Of a stretch of 64,000 nucleotides of DNA, positions 12,792 to 25,125 are shown piece after piece. The stretch is taken from positions 348,184 through 412,183 of the forward strand of contig CANNZV010000261.1 of the NCBI GenBank assembly GCA_947561585.1. Direction: 5' to 3'. The translations under genes were made by a program, and so were the position numbers. The stretch's first letter is position 1, and each line of letters opens with the position of its first letter. The stretch is from Caprella mutica. Its lineage: Eukaryota; Arthropoda; Malacostraca; Amphipoda; Caprellidae. Below the pieces are notes generated by a model. It worked only from the letters and a program-made list of their open reading frames with translations, searched no databases and was not told the DNA's origin.

Positions 12792-13983
12792 TCTGACTCT
12801 ATACTGAACGATAACCCTCCACCACTAGGCTACTATCACTAGTCTTTATAAACCATAAGACTGAAATCCTAGCTAATATCTTGGACCTGCAGTTAACCAC
12901 ATGGAATTGGTTATTTAGTCTACAGTCAGATATCTAAAAGTGATTAGGGTCAGCTAGACGGTGTCAAAAAGGTTCATGTGGACTCAGTAAGGTTCGCCTT
13001 TTTTTGAAACTGTGGCTTCTGAGATACTCCAACTGCTCTAAACGAGTAAACTATATTCCGAAGAAGATATATGATGTATAGAAATAAGTTGATTGTAATT
13101 TTATTAATTTAAGATACTTTTCTTGAATGTAGAATTAGCCACACTGTAATGTTTATCTTATTAGGTTCCGCTCATTTGAGCATTACTTAGAGATGTAGCC
13201 CACAACATCAATTATTGGGCTCCGCCCATTCAGACATCGATGACGTTCGCACCATAGATCCACGTATCTCTATAAATTTCGTTTCTCTCAATTTAAATTC
13301 CTCAAGTGTGTATAGAGTTCATGTTTTGCACAATGGCAACAGATGGCATCTTCCCACATACGTCATCGCTGCCACCCTTGAGAGCGTACTGTGATTGGGT
13401 GGAGTGATTTATGACAAGGTGTACCCTAGGAAGTGATCCTACATCTTACTGATCAAACGACCATCTATTTCTATCCTCTAAAACTGCTCGAAATAACCTC
13501 AACTATTTTCCTAGCGTAATGAGTAATTGTTTATAAAGTTTCTCTGTAAGGTTATTGCATAAAGAAATAGCGAAGAAGTTTACGGAAAGAATCTCCACCG
13601 TCATTCATTTCCTACAAAGAGAATATTTCGCATGATCATAAATTGGAAAACAGACAATGGGAAAGAAATATAGTTTGCTTAAATAATAAATAAATATTTT
13701 TTGCCTGAATGGTCCGTTCTAAAAATAAATCACTTTTCAATCTGTTACCATGGATATAGAAATCGATTTGCCAAATAGAATACTTCAGAATATTCTGTAA
13801 CTCATATGTATTACTGCAATATTATTTAGTATGAAAATGTGATTGTTAGATATATTAATAAAACCTATATACTCCTCTATAATGAACTACGAGTAAGGAT
13901 AGAGCATGCTTCATTATATGTATAGGAGTCAAGAGAGGCATAGAAAACTGATGGACATTTCAGGGTAGACTACACAAAATACG
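12792..13983. other. Unique DNA, no gene seen
   Basis: Mixed-composition sequence, slightly richer in GC near 13240-13440 than its surroundings. No ORF of significant length and no recognised protein. Two similar phrases (TTCCGCTCATTTGAGCATTA near 13165 and GGGCTCCGCCCATTCAGACAT near 13218) suggest a short duplicated segment. Confidence 0.5.
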
Positions 13984-14145
13984 TTCACTATACAGGGAAC
14001 TTCATTACTCAGGACTCTACTAATTTCAATGGCTCACTATACAGGGCAGTTCATTACTCAGGACTCTACTAATTTGAATGGTTCACTATACAGGGCAGTT
14101 CATTACTAAGGACTCTAATTATCAGGATGGTTCACTATATACAGG
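13984..14145. repeat. 49-bp repeat, 3 to 4 copies
   Basis: Units start TTCACTATACAGGGCAGTTC and contain CATTACTCAGGACTCTA; starts lie near 13984, 14031, 14080 and 14131. The same words make up one arm of the MITE at 47775-47980 (AGGGTAGTTCATTACTCAGG, TTCACTATAG), so the repeat is probably derived from that family. Confidence 0.85.
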
Positions 14146-14620
14146 GTATTTTTTTAATGTATTTTTCCACAAGCTACATACTACAGAAAGCTTTAAAATG
14201 CCCCGTACTCCAAGTTGGTTATTATCTACTACAAGTACCTGCTAATGCGTGTATAAACTGCCTTATTTGCATATTCAAATTGGCAGGCAGGCACGTAAGT
14301 TTAATAGCTTCACAGGGGATACACTAAATCGATTGAGAAGCTTTCTTACGAGATTATGGCGAATCACCGAGGAATAGAATGTGCAAAAGTAATGCCTAGC
14401 TTTACCTATTAATATGGTGATTATAGGTAGGGGAATATTCATACAGTTTAAAGGAATGGGAGGAGCTAAATATAGAAAGTTATGGAAAATGGGAAATGAT
14501 TGTGGAAACTTTTACGGTTAAAGACGATGATATTGTAATAAGGGCTGCGTATGACTGTCTCTCCGTCACACTAACCTAATTATACGCTTGGCAAGCAGCT
14601 GATAGCATGGATATGAAAAT
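14146..14620. other. Unique DNA, no gene seen
   Basis: Includes a 66-codon ORF (14127-14327) without recognisable features that starts inside the 49-bp repeat. I do not consider it a gene. Confidence 0.5.
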
Positions 14621-15090
14621 ATTCTGATATCAGTTCAATAAATGGTTTGTGTCTGTCTGTCCGTCACATTGAATTATTCTGATATCAGTTCAATGAATGG
14701 TTTGTGTCTGTCTGTCTGTCACACTAAATTATTCTGATATCAGTTCAATGAATGGTTTGTGTCTGTCTGTCTGTCACACTAAATTATTCTGATATCAGTT
14801 CAATAAATGGTTTGTGTCTGTCTGTCCGTCACATTGAATTATTCTGATATCAGTTCAATGAATGGTTTGTGTCTGTCTGTCCGTCACACCAAACTATTCT
14901 GATATCAGTTCAATAAATGGTTTGTGTCTGTCTGTCCGTCACAATAAATTATTCTGATATCAGTTCAATGAATGGTTTGTGTCTGTCTGTCCGTCACACC
15001 AAATTATTCTGATATCAGTTCAATAAATGGTTTGTGTCTGTCTGTCCGTCACACTAAATTATTCTGATATCAGTTCAATAAATGGTTTCA
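14621..15090. repeat. 55-bp minisatellite, about 8.5 copies
   Basis: Unit starts ATTCTGATATCAGTTCAATA and ends in a GTCTGTCTGTCCGTCACA segment; starts at 14621 and 14676 fix the 55-bp period. The units are nearly identical, differing at few positions (AATAAATGG or AATGAATGG; CCGTC or CTGTC). Confidence 0.93.
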
Positions 15091-16033
15091 ATAACTAAAT
15101 TCACATTTTCTTTCATTCAGTTGATAATATTAGAATAAAATAGAAGCCATGGATAATAATAACCATCAGTGTCCATAAAACTGGTATTAAAAAAATGCTG
15201 TCATTTTTGACGACACGAATGCACTAGTCTACCTAATATGCAAATTAATTAAACTTTATGTGTTTGTATAAATTGATATCATTTAATATATACATTTAGG
15301 ATGTGTCTAGAGAATTAGTACAATGGTTATAAGACAGAATGAAAATTTTTAGAGTGGTTGGAAAATACCTAAATTAATTGAAGTAGAAATATCAAAATTT
15401 CAGACATTGTTGTCGGGTATTTTCGTCAGGAATGTCCGACGAAAGACGATAGACTAAAAATGTTATTAATTTATGATTAATTATTATTATCGTAGATTGA
15501 TCCTTTTTTTATCATCGATGATAGTTACCTCTATGATCTTCGATTTCATTTTTCTGACTGAAATCCTTGCTCTGAATTGCTATTAATATTATTATACATT
15601 TTTCTACATCGGCCGTATAGATTTTATTCACAGATTGCCATGGCAACGATCTATCTGCTATGAACTTATTTTAAAGTGATTATCAATTGGAACGTAAGGA
15701 CATTAAAGAATATATTAGATAGGGTTTTTCTGTTACGGAGGTATAGGTTTTGAAAGTTCCGAGCTTTAGATTATCAGAGTAATTTGTTTGAACTTTCAAA
15801 GTACATGTGGAATATGTCGCAGAGAAACTTGACATTTTATAGCTTGACTGTTAAAAGAAAAAGTGGTTGGTTAAGAACGTATTGTTTATTATCATTGATT
15901 TCTCTCGAAATTAGTTAATCAACTATTGATTTTTTCTAATTTAAATATTAAGCAATCAAAATACAGAAGAAAATATTTCCTTTTTCGAATATTGAAAAAT
16001 TATTGTTATGAAATAATAATAATAAAAGAAAGG
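15091..16033. other. Unique DNA with one copy of the TCGTCGGACATTC motif
   Basis: No gene seen. At 15405-15455, on the minus strand, lies TTCGTCGGACATTCCTGACG preceded by TAGTCTATCGTC. Versions of this motif also border the inverted-array elements at 38787 and 61013. Confidence 0.55.
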
Positions 16034-18508
16034 AGTCACTGTGATGATGTACTATCAGAGAAAAGAGTCAATGTGATGATGTACTATCAGAGAAAAGAGT
16101 CACTGTAATGAGGTACTATCAGAGAAAAGAGTCACTGTGATGATGTACTATCAGAGAAAAGAGTCACTGTGATGATGTACTATCAGAGAAAAGAGTCACT
16201 GTGATGATGTACTATCAGAGAAAAGAGTCACTGTGATGATGTACTATCAGAGAAAAGAGTCACTGTGATGATGTACTATCAGAGAAAAGAGTCACTGTGA
16301 TGATGTACTACCAGAGAAAAGAGTCACTGTGATGATGTACTACCAGAGAAAAGAGTCACTGTGATGATGTACTATCAGAGAAAAGAGTCACTGTGATGAT
16401 GTACTATCAGAGAAAAGAGTCACTGTGATGATGTACTATCAGAGAAAAGAGTCACTGTGATGATGTACTATCAGAGAAAAGAGTCACTGTGATGATGTAC
16501 TATCAGAGAAAAGAGTCACTGTGATGATGTACTACCAGAGAAAAGAGTCACTGTGATGATGTACTACCAGAGAAAAGAGTCACTGTGATGATGTACTATC
16601 AGAGAAAAGAGTCACTGTGATGATGTACTATCAGAGAAAAGAGTCACTGTGATGATGTACTACCAGAGAAAAGAGTAACTGTGATGATGTACTATCAGAG
16701 AAAAGAGTCACTGTGATGATGTACTATCAGAGAAAAGAGTCACTGTGATGATGTACTACCAGAGAAAAGAGTAACTGTGATGATGTACTATCAGAGAAAA
16801 GAGTAACTGTGATGATGTACTATCAGAGAAAAGAGTAACTGTGATGATGTACTATCAGAGAAAAGAGTCACTGTGATGATGTACTATCAGAGAAAAGAGT
16901 CACTGTGATGATGTACTATCAGAGAAAAGAGTCAATGTGATGATGTACTATCAGAGAAAAGAGTCACTGTGATGATGTACTATCAGAGAAAAGAGTCACT
17001 GTGATGATGTACTATCAGAGAAAAGAGTCACTGTGATGATGTACTATCAGAGAAAAGAGTCACTGTGATGATGTACTATCAGAGAAAAGAGTCACTGTGA
17101 TGATGTACTATCAGAGTAAAGAGTCACTGTGATGATGTACTATCAGAGAAAAGAGTCAATGTGATGATGTACTATCAGAGAAAAGAGTCACTGTGATGAT
17201 GTACTACCAGAGAAAAGAGTCACTGTGATGATGTACTACCAGAGAAAAGAGTCACTGTGATGATGTACTATCAGAGAAAAGAGTCACTGTGATGATGTAC
17301 TATCAGAGAAAAGAGTCACTGTGATGATGTACTACCAGAGAAAAGAGTAACTGTGATGATGTACTATCAGAGAAAAGAGTCACTGTGATGATGTACTATC
17401 AGAGAAAAGAGTCACTGTGATGATGTACTACCAGAGAAAAGAGTAACTGTGATGATGTACTATCAGAGAAAAGAGTAACTGTGATGATGTACTATCAGAG
17501 AAAAGAGTAACTGTGATGATGTACTATCAGAGAAAAGAGTCACTGTGATGATGTACTATCAGAGAAAAGAGTCACTGTGATGATGTACTATCAGAGAAAA
17601 GAGTCAATGTGATGATGTACTATCAGAGAAAAGAGTCACTGTGATGATGTACTATCAGAGAAAAGAGTCACTGTGATGATGTACTATCAGAGAAAAGAGT
17701 CACTGTGATGATGTACTATCAGAGAAAAGAGTCACTGTGATGATGTACTATCAGAGAAAAGAGTCACTGTGATGATGTACTATCAGAGTAAAGAGTCACT
17801 GTGATGATGTACTATCAGAGAAAAGAGTCACTGTGATGATGTACTATCAGAGAAAAGAGTCCCTGTGATGATGTACTGTCAGAGAAAAGAGTCACAGTGA
17901 TGATGTACTATCAGAGAAAAGAGTCACTGTGATGATGTACTATCAGAGAAAAGAGTCACTGTGATGATGTACTATCAGAGAAAAGAGTCATTGTGATGAT
18001 GTACTATCAGAGAAAAGAGTCACTGTGATGATGTACTATCAGAGAAAAGAGTCACAGTGATGATGTACTATCAGAGAAAAGAGTCACTGTGATGATGTAC
18101 TATCAGAGAAAAGAGTCAATGTGATGATGTACTATCAGAGAAAAGAGTCACTGTGATGATGTACTATCAGAGAAAAGAGTCACTGTGATGATGTACTATC
18201 AGAGAAAAGAGTCACTGTGATGATGTACTATCAGAGAAAAGAGTCACTGTGATGATGTACTATCAGAGAAAAGAGTCACTGTGATGATGTACTATCAGAG
18301 AAAAGAGTCACTGTGATGATGTACTACCAGAGAAAAGAGTCACTGTGATGATGTACTATCAGAGAAAAGAGTCACTGTGATGATGTACTATCAGAGAAAA
18401 GAGTCACTGTGATGATGTACTATCAGAGAAAAAAGTCACTGTGATGATGTACTATCAGAGAAAAGAGTCACTGTGATGATGTACTATCAGAGAAAAGAGT
18501 CACTGCGT
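16034..18508. repeat. 32-bp minisatellite, about 77 copies
   Basis: Unit: AGAGAAAAGAGTCACTGTGA followed by TGATGTACTATC. Variants (ACC for ATC; GTAAC, GTCAAT or GTCACA for GTCACT) mark units. Rare markers recur exactly 672 bp apart: TCAGAGTAAAG at 17111 and 17783, GTCAATG at 16931 and 17603. This shows a duplicated 21-unit block. The last unit runs into dispersed repeat G (CACTGCGTGATGTTAATTTC). Confidence 0.97.
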
Positions 18509-18690
18509 GATGTTAATTTCACTAATCACAGTTTTCTAATTTTCCATCAGTTTCAAATCTTACATTTTTTTCATCGTGTACCCAGTCCAATTTTATAATA
18601 TCTTTAAACATCAAAATTGTTAAAGTTTCTTATTGGAAGCTATTAAACTGCGATAAAAACGTTTTATCTTTTTCTTTGATTGTACAACTT
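18490..18690. mobile_element. Dispersed repeat G, copy 2 (array-bearing)
   Basis: After the last 32-bp unit the sequence reads TTTTCTAATTTTCCATCAG, TCATCGTGTACCCAGTCCAA, TTAAAGTTTCTTATTGGAAG and TTTTTCTTTGATTGTACAAC. These match the same-order motifs at 10925-11132 and 39450-39670. The array occupies the position held by a single monomer in the other copies. Confidence 0.6.
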
Positions 18691-18814
18691 CCTATCATTT
18701 TTCTAATCGTTTTTCTTAGGTTTTTCTTCCTAATGAAAGTTTGCAGTAAATGATTTCCATTATTCGTCAGTGGCGGCATTGCCTTTCCTTGCAAATAATA
18801 GGCAGTGTCTAGAG

Positions 18815-19690
18815 GTAGTAGAAGAAGGTTACTGTCGAGTAAAGGTTATCTAGAAGAAGGTTATCAAGAAGAAGGTTATCAAGAAGAAGGTTATCAAGAA
18901 GAAGGTTATCTAGAAGAAGGTTATCAAGAAGAACGTTATCTAGAAGAAGGTTATTATCTAGAAGAAGGTTATCAAGAAAAAGGTTATCAAGAAGAAGGTT
19001 ATCTAGAAGAAGGTTATCCAGAAGAAGGTTATCAAGAAGAAGGTTATCAAGAAGAAGGTTATCGAGAAGAAGGTTAACAAGAAAAAGGTTATCAAGAAGA
19101 AGGTTATTATCTGGAAGAAGGTTATTATCTAGTAAAGGTTATCAAGAAGAAGGTTATTATCTAGAAGAAGGTTATCAAGAAGAAGGTTATTATCTAGAAG
19201 AAGGTTATTATCAAGAAGAAGGTTATCAAGAAGAAGGTTATTATCTGGAAGAAGGTTATTATCTAGTAAAGGTTATCAAGAAGAAGGTTATTATCTAGAA
19301 GAAGGTTATCAAGAAGAAGGTTATTATCTAGAAGAAGGTTATTATCAAGAAGAAGGTTATTATCTAGAAGAAGGTTATCAAGAAGAAGGTTATTATCTAG
19401 TAAAGGTTATCAAGAAGAAGGTTATTATCTAGAAGAAGGTTATCAAGAATAAGGTTATTATCTAGAAGAAGGTTATTATCAAGAAGAAGGTTATTATCTA
19501 GAAGAAGGTTATCAAGAAGAAGGTTATTATCTAGTAAAGTTTATCTAGAAGAAGGTTATCAAGGAAAAGATTATTCTCTAGAAGAAGGTTGTTAAGAAAA
19601 AGGTCATCTAGGAGAAGTTTTACAAGAAGGTTATCTAGAATGAGGTTATCAAGGAGAAGGTTACTATCTGGTAAAGGTTATCTAGAAGAA
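18815..19690. repeat. 15/18-bp minisatellite with a 134-bp higher-order unit
   Basis: GAAGAAGGTTATCAA (15 bp) alternates with GAAGAAGGTTATTATCTA (18 bp). A variant GTAAAGGTT recurs at 19131, 19265, 19399 and 19533, every 134 bp, so the right half is a higher-order repeat. A 90-codon ORF (18805-19077, repeating YQEEG) runs through the left half and ends inside the array. It is not considered a gene. Confidence 0.93.
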
Positions 19691-20419
19691 GGTAGGTAAT
19701 TATTGATGGACTATCGACTGGCGAGGCTCCGTAGGAGTAACTACTGCAGTGTACCTCTATTATGGACAACTAAACAGTCCGTAAATTGTCTATTCCATAA
19801 ATAATGTACTCGGTAAGTGAAATAACAAAGGATTATAGTTTAGTGAAAATACCTACTTATATTCGGAAGTCCATGTTTTAAAGTAATGATAGTAAGATAT
19901 ACCCTTTTTACCAATTAAGTAAATTAATTAAATACAAATAATTAGTAAAATTTTAAGTACGTAACACTGTATGTCCTTTCCTACATTGGCCTCTTCAGTA
20001 GCATTCTTTATCACGTTGACTACGTATTGGTTCACTATTGTACCACTATGTATATTACAGATAAAGAAGATGGTACAAATACATACCACTGCCAATGTGT
20101 TAAACCGAAATTAAATAGTGACAATGCATGTGTACCACATTTGTACCACTGTGTTATCATACAGGCATCATCAATAGGTACTAAAGGAACTGTAAAACTC
20201 TATAAATTTTGTTTTCCATAATAACTGTTTCCTTTATCAGGCAGGACACTCCATATATTTTTTATTCAATAACACTGTGCTTGCAAATCCACATGAAAAC
20301 TATTGATAAATAAACTCAAAAAAAGTTAAAATAAATAAGTTTGAAATTGTATACCTATATTTAATTAACTATTCTTATGAAAACCTATAAATATACATGT
20401 AGAGGAAATGTTTTTATCA
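19691..20419. other. Unique DNA with one small unassigned ORF
   Basis: A 64-codon ORF at 20027-20221 has several Cys and His residues (YHCQCVKP, VPHLYHC), but no family is recognised and it has no supporting context. The rest is AT-rich with nothing seen. Confidence 0.45.
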
Positions 20420-21599
20420 TTCTTCACCGTAACAGTTCATCCCTAGTGGAATATTATTTGTATTGACTGTAAATAGATATTGTATGAATGTTCTTCACTG
20501 TAAGAGTTCATCCCTAGTGGAATATTATTTGTATTGACTGTAAATAGATATTGTATGAATGTTCTTCACTGTAAGAGTTCATCCCTAGTGGAATATTATT
20601 TGTATTGACTGTAAATAGATATTGTATGAATGTTCTTCACCGTAAGAGTTCATCCCTAGTGGAATATTATTTGTATTGACTGTAAATAGATATTGTATGA
20701 ATGTTCTTCACCGTAAGAGTTCATTCCTAGTGGAATACTATTTGTATTGACTGTAAATAGATATTGTATGAATGTTCTTCACCGTAAGAGTTCATTCCTA
20801 GTGGAATACTATTTGTATTGACTGTAAATAGATATTGTATGAATGTTCTTCACCGTAAGAGTTCATTCCTAGTGGAATACTATTTGTATTGACTGTAAAT
20901 AGATATTGTATGAATGTTCTTCACCGTAAGAGTTCATTCCTAGTGGAATACTATTTGTATTGACTGTAAATAGATATTGTATGAATGTTCTTCACCGTAA
21001 GAGTTCATCCCTAGTGGAATATTATTTGTATTGACTGTAAATAGATATTGTATGAATGTTCTTCACCGTAAGAGTTCATTCCTAGTGGAATACTATTTGT
21101 ATTGACTGTAAATAGATATTGTATGAATGTTCTTCACCGTAAGAGTTCATCCCTAGTGGAATATTATTTGTATTGACTGTAAATAGATATAGTATGAATG
21201 TTCTTCACCGTAAGATTTCATCCCTAGTGGAATATTATTTGTATTGACTGTAAATAGATATTGTATGAATGTTCTTCACCGTAAGAGTTCATTCCTAGTG
21301 GAATATTATTTGTATTGACTGTAAATAGATATTGTATGAATGTTCTTCACCGTAAGATTTCATCCCTAGTTGAATATTATTTGTATCGACTGTAAATAGA
21401 TATTGTATGAATGTTCTTCACTGTAAGAGTTCATCCCTAGTGGAATATTATTTGTATTGACTGTAAATAGATATTGTATGAATCTTCTTCACTGTAAGAG
21501 TTCATCCCTAGTGGAATATTATTTGTATTGACTGTAAATAGATATTGTATGAATCTTCTTCACTGTAAGAGTTCATCCCTAGTGGAATATTATTTGTAT
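20420..21599. repeat. 71-bp minisatellite, about 16.6 copies
   Basis: Unit starts TTCTTCACCGTAAGAGTTCA and runs through CCTAGTGGAATATTATTTG to GATATTGTATGAATG; starts at 20420 and 20491 fix the period. Two subtypes alternate (CATCCCTAGTGGAATATT and CATTCCTAGTGGAATACT). Confidence 0.96.
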
Positions 21600-22329
21600 A
21601 TTTACTTCGCTATTCAGGACTGTTTTTATATAAAGAATTTATTAAATGTTCAGTAACATTTACACAATTTAAAAAATGGGTCTTAAAATAATTAGAGACA
21701 AACTATATTCTGTTGTACATCTTTTAATTAGTAATGTATATTTTAAATATCTAATTAGTAATTAATTCACACTAAATAATGGACACTAATATGAATTTAA
21801 TAAATACCTGACAGTATAATTATTTTATTATATATTTATATTTTTTTCACATTAAATCTCTAATCAAAGAAGCACATCTCATTTATAAATGCTATTTAAA
21901 TTCCCCCAATTAATTGCTATAAGGTATATTTAATAATAAAAACTAATGATAACAATTGGCATATCTCGAATAAATAATTTTATTATACATTATAATGGGT
22001 GATTGGGAAGGTAATTAAAATTTTATCGAATATATTCATTATTATTTTCAAATTAATAAATAATATTTTATGTCAAATTTAAATCTGCCCCAAATTTGTC
22101 CCTTATAAATAATGTTTAATGAATGAAATCTATTTATTTACATATATCATCTTTATATAATTAACTAAATGTACGTATCGATTATTCCTGCAATAAATTA
22201 ATGTTTAATTCATATATATATTCGTAGTTTAATTATTAAGGATGCTCTTCAATTTAACTAATTACTGAAGTTACTGATAGATGTAATGCATCAAAGGAAA
22301 GAAATGCATGCATTGGAGAGAAATTATGA
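21600..22329. other. Very AT-rich unique DNA
   Basis: No ORF or repeat of note; runs of A and T and TAAT words dominate. Confidence 0.6.
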
Positions 22330-23200
22330 CTTAATTAATGCACTTAATTAATGTTATGCACTTAATTAATGATATGCACTTAATTAATGCTATGCACTTA
22401 ATTAATGCTATGCACTTAATTGATGCTATGCACTTAATTAATGCTATGCACTTAATTAATGCTATGCACTTAATTAATGCTATGCACTTAATTAATGCTG
22501 TGCACTTAATTAATGCTGTGCACTTAATTAATGCTGTGCACTTAATTAATGCTGTGCACTTAATTAATGTTATGCACTTAATTAATGTTATGCACTTAAT
22601 TAATGTTATGCAGTTAATTAATGCTATGCACTCAATTAATGCTATGCATTTAAATTAATGCTATGCATTTAAATTAATGCTATGCACTTAATTAATGCTA
22701 TGCACTTAATTAATGCTATGCACTTAATTAATGCTATGCACTTAATTAATGCTATGCACTTAACTAATGCTATGCACTTAATTAATTCTATGCACTTAAT
22801 TAATGCTATGCACTTAATTAATGCTATGCACTTAATTAATGCTATGCACTTAACTAATGCTATGCACTTAATTAATTCTATGCACTTAATTAATGCTATG
22901 CACTTAATTATTGCTGTGCACTTAATTAATGCTGTGCACTTAATTAATGCTGTGCACTTAATTAATGCTGTGCACTTAATTAATGTTATGCACTTAATTA
23001 ATGCTATGCACTTAATTAATGTTATGCACTTAATTAATGCTATGCACTTAATTAATGTTATGCAGTTAATTAATGCTATGCACTTAATTAATGCTATGCA
23101 CTTAATTAATGCTATGCACTTAAAATCAACAATATGCACTTAATTAACACTATGCACTGAACTGCTCCTATGCACTTAACACTATGCACTTAATTAAAAT
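22330..23200. repeat. 18-bp minisatellite, about 46 copies
   Basis: Unit ATGCACTTAATTAATGCT, with TAT/TGT variants giving ATGCAC or GTGCAC. Each unit contains TTAATTAA. A five-unit block (TTAACTAATGC then TTAATTAATTC) recurs 90 bp apart near 22760 and 22850. The last few units decay into unique DNA by 23200. Confidence 0.95.
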
Positions 23201-24097
23201 AGGAAGGGTTGTATTTATTTCTCTTGTCAAGTTGGAAGGAATAAATTAAATCTATGGAGAATAATTTAGAGCCTTTATTCATTATTATTTACCTCTATAG
23301 TTTTCATTGAAGGCAATAGTTATATGTAATTATACTGTGTATATGACTTTGATTATTGTATAGTGTATATTATATGTATAGATACAAATTTGATTTATAT
23401 TCTGTAATTAAATACAATTCTGTTTTATACAATATGTTTATATATCTTTGCATGTGTGTTTTAGTTTTTGTTACATATTATATGTACCGTTTTGGTTGCT
23501 TCTGAACTGACTCTATGTATACTTTCATGTTTTAATGGGAATATATGTGAATTTATCCCTACAGAATTTATATTTTATTTTCATGATTTATAATGTAACT
23601 GATTTAATTATTTTTTATCAGTGACACATGAAATGTAGGGGTGGAATAACACAGAAAAATCTATTTTTCAGTTATCGATATAGACATAAAAATCTTAAAA
23701 TACTGATTTATTTAGTAAAAATTTCATCATTGTAACTCAAAAATGTACCGCTAGAGAGGCTGAATGTCCTAACGATATTCCATTAAATGTACGTACATTA
23801 TAAGTACTAAAAGGCCTCTCCTGAAAAATAGCTATTATATAGTTATGACAGTGTTCTAGCAAATGAGCGATATAGTCATTCCCATTGTTTTTTTATAGTT
23901 CATAGCAAATAGCCAGCATCCCCATATTCCAATACAATGTAAATTCCCATAGTCCTGTTACATCAATCTCACTTTGGCCGAACTATTTGAAAGCTTTCAG
24001 TCCATATTTTAGGCCCAAACACTAACACCGCATGAATGCTAACAATTTGAGGTTAAGCCTCGAGTGAAACGTAGCTACCACTCTACCTTTTAGAGCC
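23201..24097. other. Unique AT-rich DNA, no gene seen
   Basis: No recognisable coding sequence; short ORFs only. Confidence 0.55.
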
Positions 24098-24812
24098 ATG
24101 CATGTAGTGAACTACTCTGTAGTGAACTATTCTATTGTGAACTACTCTGTAGTGAACTCCTCTGTAGTGAACTCCTCTGTAGTGAACTACTCTGTAGTGA
24201 ACTCCTCTGTAGTGAACTACTCTGTAGTGAACTCCTCTACAGTTAACTCCTCTATAATGAGCTCCTCTATAGTGAGCTACTTTGTAGTGAACTCCTCTAT
24301 AGTGAACTCCCATATAGTGAACTCCTCTACAGTGAACTCTTCGGTAGTGAACTCTTCTATAGTGAACTCCTCAATAGTGAACTCCTCTATAGTGAACTCC
24401 TCTATAGTGAACTCCTCTATAGCGAACTCTTCTATAGTGAACTCCTCTATAATGAACTCCTCAATAGTGAACTCGTCTACAGTAAACTCCTCTATAGTGA
24501 ACTCCTCTATAGTGAACTCCAATATAGTAAACTCTCCTATAGTGAACTCCTCAATAGTAAACTTCTCTATAGTGAACTCCTCTATAGTGATCTCCTCTAT
24601 AGTAAACTGCTCTATAGTGAACTCCTCTATAGTGAACTTCTCTATAGTGAACTCCTCTATAGTGAACTCCTCTATAGTGAACTCCTCTATAGTAAACTCC
24701 TCTATAGTGAACTTCTCTATAGTGAAGTCCTCTATAGTGAACTATAGTAGCTATATCTATAGTGAACTCCTCTATAGTGAACTATAGGAGTTCACTATAG
24801 AGGACTTCACTC
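24098..24812. repeat. 15-bp minisatellite ending in a hairpin
   Basis: Unit CTATAGTGAACTCCT (about 46 copies; an early subtype has CTGTAGTGAACTACT). At 24724-24812 the end folds back: GTGAAGTCCTCTATAGTGAA on the left is mirrored by TTCACTATAGAGGACTTCAC on the right, with three or four units between. The unit resembles the end of the MITE at 47775 (CCTCTATAGTGAA). Confidence 0.93.
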
Positions 24813-24983
24813 TATTTGTGTACATGTTCTCTCATTTAAATGGCATGACATTAAGAGCTAGAGAAGAGTACAGACCTAATGGATGCAATCGAGAGACGTC
24901 ATCATCAGCTGTAAGATGTCACAGTCTTCTTCTCTTTCACACAAAAAGAAAGGGAATGGGAAATTAAAAGGGGGGGGGGGAGT

Positions 24984-25125
24984 GTAGGGTAAGCTCTGAG
25001 TTATTGGACAGTGACACATCTTCGATCATGTAAGAAAATGAATAATAAATATTGCTTATATTTCATTTCTTATATGATCGAAGATGTGTCACTGTTCGAT
25101 AACTCAGAGCTTTCCCTATCCATAA
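24984..25125. mobile_element. MITE family 2 (TAGGGTAAG), full copy
   Basis: A near-perfect palindrome of about 140 bp. The left arm is TAGGGTAAGCTCTGAGTTAT, GGACAGTGACACATCTTCGA, TCATGTAAGAAA. The right arm is the reverse complement, ending CTCAGAGCTTTCCCTA. The outer TA on each side fits a TA target site, which points to a Tc1/mariner-type or related transposase; that is an inference. A G10 run precedes it at 24970. Partial copies are at 6666, 28563, 30865, 46363 and 59862. Confidence 0.88.

Noticed and set aside
20027..20221. Cys/His-containing small ORF, possible zinc finger
   Set aside because: Cys and His spacing fits no finger I know, and nothing around it supports a gene.
20420..21599. 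CRISPR-like regular repeat
   Set aside because: The 71-bp units are repeats throughout, with no unique spacers, and the setting is eukaryotic. The same holds for the other arrays.
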